This document shows, one piece after another, positions 58,660-64,000 of a DNA stretch of 64,000 nt. Location of the stretch: the NCBI RefSeq assembly GCF_026213295.1, contig NC_079431.1, positions 16,370,465 through 16,434,464 of the forward strand. Reading direction: 5' to 3'. The DNA is from Gadus chalcogrammus (lineage: Eukaryota; Chordata; Actinopteri; Gadiformes; Gadidae). The notes under the pieces are model-generated. The model was given only the letters and a program-made list of their open reading frames with translations, was not told where the DNA came from and made no database searches. Position 1 is the stretch's first letter. The number at the start of each line of letters is the position of its first letter. Made by a program: the position numbers and the translations under genes.

Positions 58660-61600
58660 CTGATTCACTCAACTCAATGCACTTGACACCTCAGTGATAC
58701 GTGTGAAACTTGCACAATGCACATCTTACGTGATTTATGTTTCACCTGACCCGAGAGTATTCAAAATACCCTGACATACTTAAAGGAGCTATGTGTAACA
58801 AATCTACTTTACCAAATCATAAAATGACCATGATATGTCATCAGAGATTAAGGAAGCATGCCAGGTAATGGCTTCGCAGACAAAATGGCTACAGCTTGTA
58901 TGTTCTCTTTTGAAATTGTCTGATTCAAGTCAAATGCTGTTTTTTGTTTTCGGCCTTTGTGGTATGATTCACTATTCTCAGAGTTCCCCTGTTTGCGAGA
59001 TAAAAAATAATTGGCACACAGAACCAGGGTGCCACAGTCATGAAAGCAAGCATACAAAGTGGATAGACGGAAATTAAAAAGCCTTTTTCTCTTTTGAAAA
59101 AGCCATGCAAAAAACATGCGTGAATCTTGGAGTCTCATTTCAAAGATGGACAGCTTAGAGCCCCGGAAGTTTTTAAGACAAATGCCACTTGGGTTGGTTT
59201 AGAATTGACCAAAAATCGTTTGTGTTAGCTGATCAACTCACAGGGAAGGACTTGACGTCGCTTGTCATTGTCAAAATAGAGTTGTCGTGCTCGTCTCAAA
59301 ATATAACGTTACGCTCTGCTCGCTTTTGCTTGTGTTATTTCAGTGTCGTCAACCTCACAACCATCTTGAGGCTCGAGTTTGGGGAGGAGGGCCGGTCGGG
59401 GACAGCTCTACAACACTGGGAATTCAGACTGCAGTTACCATTTTAAACGCTCAGTGTGTGTGTGTGTGGGGGTGGGGGGGACATCTCAATATTTGAACAT
59501 TGAAGATCAAAAAGAAAAAAATGCATTGTGTAATATCCAATATATTTTATATGAGTTAAAAAATATCTCCTGCATAGCACGGGAGCATAACGTAAAGTAA
59601 CAGATTATGTGAAGGTACCAGAGATTCCAACAGTGACACTCCAAGATATCCTTCACCTGCAAGGGAATGCCGTTTATGTGGAAAAACACAAGCCTGTGTT
59701 CCATCATCAACTGCCGTACAGTGGATTCCACTAATTCCTTTTAAGTCAATGGAGCGGGATTTTATGGTCTGGTGAGCCGAGCCAACAGTGTCCCAACCCC
59801 CCCGGGTGAAGCTGTTAACTATCTGCCAGGCATTCATATTCAAAGTCCATCATTTCACCACCGCCACCACCGACTGACCCGAGACAACCTTACAGCGTAA
59901 CAATCACTGGCCAACTCCCCGGCCCCACCCTCCCGCCCTCAAAAAAATAAATGCATGGACGCTTTCCAGACTTTTTCACCATTGTTCCGTTTGGATCCTC
60001 GTGCTCGTGCTACTTCCTCCTTGACGTGTTGCCAGCGCACCCCTTTTACAAAAACCCTCTTAGCCTGGTCTTGGCCCGCGTCCAAACCCTTTAAATGCGC
60101 CCTTAAAATGGATCCTGGCAGCGTCTGGAGCACTGGCACGACCAAGAACCACCGCAGGTGTTCCACGGCCCGGCTTCAACCCGGACCTCACCTCCCCTGA
60201 CCCCTCGGATTGGGCAGCCACGAGCCCATTCAAATGCACCCCTTGGAGCGGGAGAAGGTGTGTTTGTGTCTGCATGTGTGTTTGTCTGGGAGGGGGAAGG
60301 TCTGCATCAGAGAACTCAGTGTAAATTCCCTTACTTGTATCCTGCGTTCACTGCCCCCCCTAAACCTCATGGGACTCTCTTAAGGTCCTCTGACCTTCTT
60401 AAAACAAGGAAGCAACGGGGCCTTTTGTTGTCTCGTCCAAGGATATATACGTCATATGGTCTCTTTCACCATATGATATGTGGCGCTTGTGGTCCTTTAA
60501 AACTTCAGGCTCATTTTAGACTTGGTCTTTTGAATCGATGTGTCCATTAATGCGTCATTGTTTTTTTTTCTTTCCTTGATACTATGTTGCAAAGCACTCT
60601 GTGACCCCTTGCTGTGTAAAAGAAAACGGTACTTATTTACCTACTTTTACTTGCTTACTCACTTGCACCCGGTGACCTGGCTGGCTGTCCACGCCGTGCC
60701 CGGCTGGGCGGTGGGGGGGTTTGAGTGGGGAAGGCGTTGGGAGGTTGAAGGCAAAGCAGCGTGGCGTATTGGTCGTCACCAGCGCGGAACCAACCAACAT
60801 CCGTAAGGGCGGCCGGCTACAAGCAGCAGGCTACAATGACCCAGCAGGAGCCCCCCGACGGTGGGGGTGTCAGCGGTGGTGCACGGGTGGTGGAGGCCTT
60901 TGTTGCTGTTCTTTTTCCTAAAGAACCCCAAATGACCCGATGGAAAACATTGTGATAATTGATACAAACAAAATAATTAATTTCACAGCAAGGGGGGAGC
61001 ACAATGTACCATTGTTCCTGTGATTGATGGTTTTTCTTCTTCATTGTCTTTTTCGTGTTTTTTTTCCCGTGTCCTCACAGACTTGTACATTGGGTGATTG
61101 TTTCAGGTGCCATTCTTAGCAAAAAGACTATAATAAAGCATTACAATTTCATAAATCAATGAGGCATAATCAAAAATATATTTCTCTAAACCTCTATTTG
61201 AGTAGAAAATGTAATTTTATAATATACAGAATGAGAGAAATATAAAACTCAGATCAATATGATTTGTATTCCTGTGATTAAAAAAAAAACCTAACCCTAA
61301 CCCTTTCTATGATAGAAAGGAAATCAAAATGTCTGTACAAATTTATTTTGTGTTAGTTGAATCAAGATAGAAAAGTATTAGAATAAATTGCATTTCATTT
61401 TCCAAGAATACATGCTCAAGACAAGGCAATCCTTTCTTCGCCATTTAACACATACTTGAGTGTAAATAGGGGATAACGAACACAAAGATGGAATCTGTAA
61501 AAGATGGAATTTGAGAGGTAAATACTAGGGCCAGAAAAGACAGGACTGACATAGTAAGCCTAGTTAAACCTTTGACTATGGATTAGGTGAACTGAAAGCA

Positions 61601-61860
61601 TTGAGTGTGGATTAAGTAAGTGCACATTTGTCAGAGGCATACACCTTGTACTTTTAGAATGTTTCCAGACATATGAGAATTGTGTAGCTACTGAATATCT
61701 AACTTGCCATTTGGTAATGAACCACTAAGCTTTCAGATCAAAATCAATTCTTAAATTTTTCTCAAACTATGCTCTGGGAGACACTGATGACCTGATGTCT
61801 GGCTTAATGGTATCCCCTCTAAGTCCTTTGAATTTGTGTCGGTGAGTGTGCACGTTCACC
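58660..61860. other. Intergenic, no gene recognised
   Basis: Open frames (59189-59446, 60158-60550, 60540-60806) lack domains. CCTAACCCTAACCC at about 61290-61303 is two telomere-like units, too short to matter. A G+C-rich patch at 59990-60300 could be regulatory but shows no diagnostic motif. Confidence 0.5.
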
Positions 61861-61863
61861 CAT

Positions 61864-62677
61864 CAGGGATTAAAATTAACGACGTCCCGTCGTCCCGGGG
61901 ACGTAATTAATTGTCATCGTAAAGAATTGATTTTTATTCCCTCTCGCGTCGACCTCGGGACGAAGAGAATTTTGCGGGCACTGACTTCATTTTTCTGAGT
62001 TTTCAACACTTTCTGCGATGTTCGCGATCGGTGGAAAGACTATTTAATGGAAAGGGCTTCGTTCAATTGGCTGGCGCGCTCGTGTTTGTGTTGTTCAGTG
62101 AGACAGCGGGGGTAAAATCCCCCGTTCGTCAGGCTTTCTTGGTTCAATGGAGAAGGCGGGGCTGCGCACGGAGTCAAAAAAAAAAGTGGGCCGGCCCACC
62201 AGGAGACTTCCCGATCTCCAGCCAATGCTGCAGAGCGAATTTAAATCGGGGGTCTAACACCGTCATTTATCTAAATTTAATTTATCTAAATTTCTTATAT
62301 ATACATAGCATTTCACATTAATCGCAATTATTACATGGGTCTTCTCAATGAAGATAAGCCCCTTCAGGGCGAAGGCAGTCTCGCGCTGCTCGAGTGGCAA
62401 GCAGTGCGAGAGCCTTCTGCTCTGCGATCACAGGCGCAAAACTGGGGTCACGTAGATAGACCACAGTTCTGCGAGGGTGTTGCTTGTCATCTGGAAATAA
62501 ATATACTATTTCATCAACATAATGTATTGTGTTTTTATTATATTATCAGTAGGCCTAAGTAACGACTCAAAATGTAAAAAATATTTATGGGAAAAATTCG
62601 GGACGATCGGGACGGTTCAAAATGTTTTTCGGGACGTTTCTGGGACGGTGGTGCAAAAAAGTTAATTTTAACCCCTG
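61864..62677. mobile_element. 814-bp non-autonomous hAT element with 8-bp duplication TCACCCAT
   Basis: The left end CAGGGATTAAAATTAAC is inverted at the right end as GTTAATTTTAACCCCTG. TCACCCAT flanks both ends exactly (61856-61863 and 62678-62685), the 8-bp duplication made by hAT transposases. Subterminal GGGACG blocks recur near both ends (GACGTCCCGTCGTCCCGGGG on the left, GGGACGATCGGGACGG and GGGACGTTTCTGGGACGG on the right) and could be transposase-binding repeats. The interior encodes no recognisable transposase; the frame at 62031-62321 has no domain. It holds a hairpin at about 62375-62425. Confidence 0.9.
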
Positions 62678-62689
62678 TCACCCATACTT

Positions 62690-64000
62690 GTCACACAAAT
62701 ACAAAGTACATCTTCTAATGTATTATGGTTAATAATTGTTTGAATGAGACATTTCCCAAGACATTGTGTTCTTTGGTCTACCTGTGTTGACCTCCACGAC
62801 CAACCCTCGAACAGCTACTTAATTACATTTTTTCTGAAACTTTTTAACCATTACATCTATTACATAAACCATGCATTTGGAATGACCCAACGGTGTCAAA
62901 CCAGATAAAGTCATGCGAAAAACTTTCTGCAGCGGGACTTTTACTGAACACCGATTCCGAAAAGGTTGATAACAAAGGATCCATCCTCATCCATCACCTG
63001 ATCCAGAGATAGGAGTCAGGATATGCTTGTGGCAAGAACATGGGGTTTGATAACTTACATCTCCCGACTCCCGCAAACCTATCTGAATCTATGTCTGAGA
63101 CATTTTACCCCCACCCAGCCTTACCTTGTCACTGTATTAAGTGCTTGGAGACGCTTTAGATCAAATTGTCAAAATTACATTATTGTAATTGAGTTAAGAG
63201 GCCGGGTCGCATACCTTGCATGCTTTTGCGGCTCACTACTCAACACTCAAATGTATTACTGATAACCGCACTGACAGCATATTGTGTGCATGCATACAAA
63301 TAAAAATGAGGTTAATTCTAGGAGAATGCCAGAGGGGATGTCTATTGAGCAAAATAGGAGCCAAGAGGCGTTAAACAGACAGCCTTCCAGAAACAATTTA
63401 ACTCTTACTTTCACTATGACTATAACACAACAGTTAAGGCCCGCACCCTGTCATGGAAAGCTGAGTGGCTCCATGTCGGACATGGCTCTCAAAATACCTC
63501 AAATACGTTTCATAAAGGTTGGGCTGATACAGAGGTCATATAATTGTCAAATAACGTGTGTGCTTGTCATTTCTTTCAGATGTATTGTGACAGCGAACAT
63601 CTTGACGTGATGTGATTTAATATTTCCACGTTTGCGATTTCGGCTATCAATAAGGTGCCAACAACCCTGAGGAAATAGCTCAGGAAAAATGTGTCTGACG
63701 ATGACCCACACAGCCTCCTGTGGTTAAATGCCCTTTGGAAAGGGAATTAAAATGAAACATTAAAAATTCCTATACGATTGGACTTTTGATTCTTTTTGAA
63801 TCCCTTAACTGGTTCTGATAAATACACAACATCCGCAGAGTATGACAAGCTTTCTGGGGATTTCTAAGGTTTCTGTGTCTTGGCATGCTTGAAGAGTATT
63901 CTCCCTTCATTGGTATACTCTATAACGTATTTATTGTCTAATGCTCAGCTGAAGTCGGGCTGCGATGGGGCCGAACATGTGTAAGGTCTTGAGGTGTGGA
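62690..64000. other. Intergenic, no gene recognised
   Basis: AT-rich DNA to the end of the window. Short open frames (63023-63262, 63284-63610) have no domain. Confidence 0.5.

Noticed and set aside
61290..61303. Telomere-like CCTAACCCTAACCC
   Set aside because: Only two units in ordinary AT-rich DNA, expected by chance. Not evidence of an interstitial telomere.

Overview
The window looks like intergenic or intronic DNA of a teleost fish. The evidence is the repeat content: an RTE-clade Rex3-type retrotransposon, CR1/L2/Rex1-type LINE debris, several tRNA-derived fish SINEs, hAT and PIF/Harbinger transposons with their deletion derivatives, a solo LTR, and very dense CA/TG and CT dinucleotide arrays. 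I found no convincing host protein exon, rRNA, functional tRNA or CRISPR array. Long open frames over CT, CA or TG arrays are products of repeats. The species, and whether the region is intergenic or intronic, cannot be told from the sequence alone.

Layout. 0-9 kb is a mosaic of old transposons: a LINE reverse-transcriptase fragment, a small MITE flanked by TGTA (1614-1853), a 602-bp element with roughly 116-bp inverted ends (2925-3526), three diverged units of a tandem repeat (3.8-4.3 kb), a hAT transposase fragment, a MITE with 36-bp perfect inverted repeats (4541-4858), a deleted Harbinger nuclease (5452-5907), and two copies of one terminal-inverted-repeat element (6104-6357 and 8024-8517) that look identical over 254 bp. 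9-20.6 kb is dominated by CT, CA, TG and TA arrays with two or three SINEs. 20.6-25.6 kb is one complete hAT element bounded by perfect 8-bp target-site duplications, carrying a decayed TTF-zinc-finger transposase and younger nested repeats. 25.6-46 kb is mostly unique-looking AT-rich DNA with small MITEs, a solo LTR (33248-33843, 5-bp duplication), a LINE 3' end (39.57-40.29 kb) and SINEs. 46-64 kb holds a miniature element starting at 46.49 kb, the intact Rex3-like retrotransposon (52042-55148, 11-bp duplication), a 5'-truncated relative (56968-57497) and a non-autonomous hAT (61864-62677, 8-bp duplication).

What works together. The only open reading frame that looks functional is the endonuclease/reverse-transcriptase ORF of the Rex3-like element (first in-frame ATG at 52162, 985 codons). 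Everything else that once coded is broken. The small elements depend on enzymes encoded elsewhere: SINEs on LINE machinery, and MITEs and non-autonomous hATs on transposases. Five insertions have target-site duplications readable directly in the sequence (1614, 20608, 33248, 52042 and 61864), which fixes their boundaries. I did not find an undescribed biological system. The strongest observations concern transposon structure, nesting and recent duplication. Family names come from recognition by eye, not from a database search.
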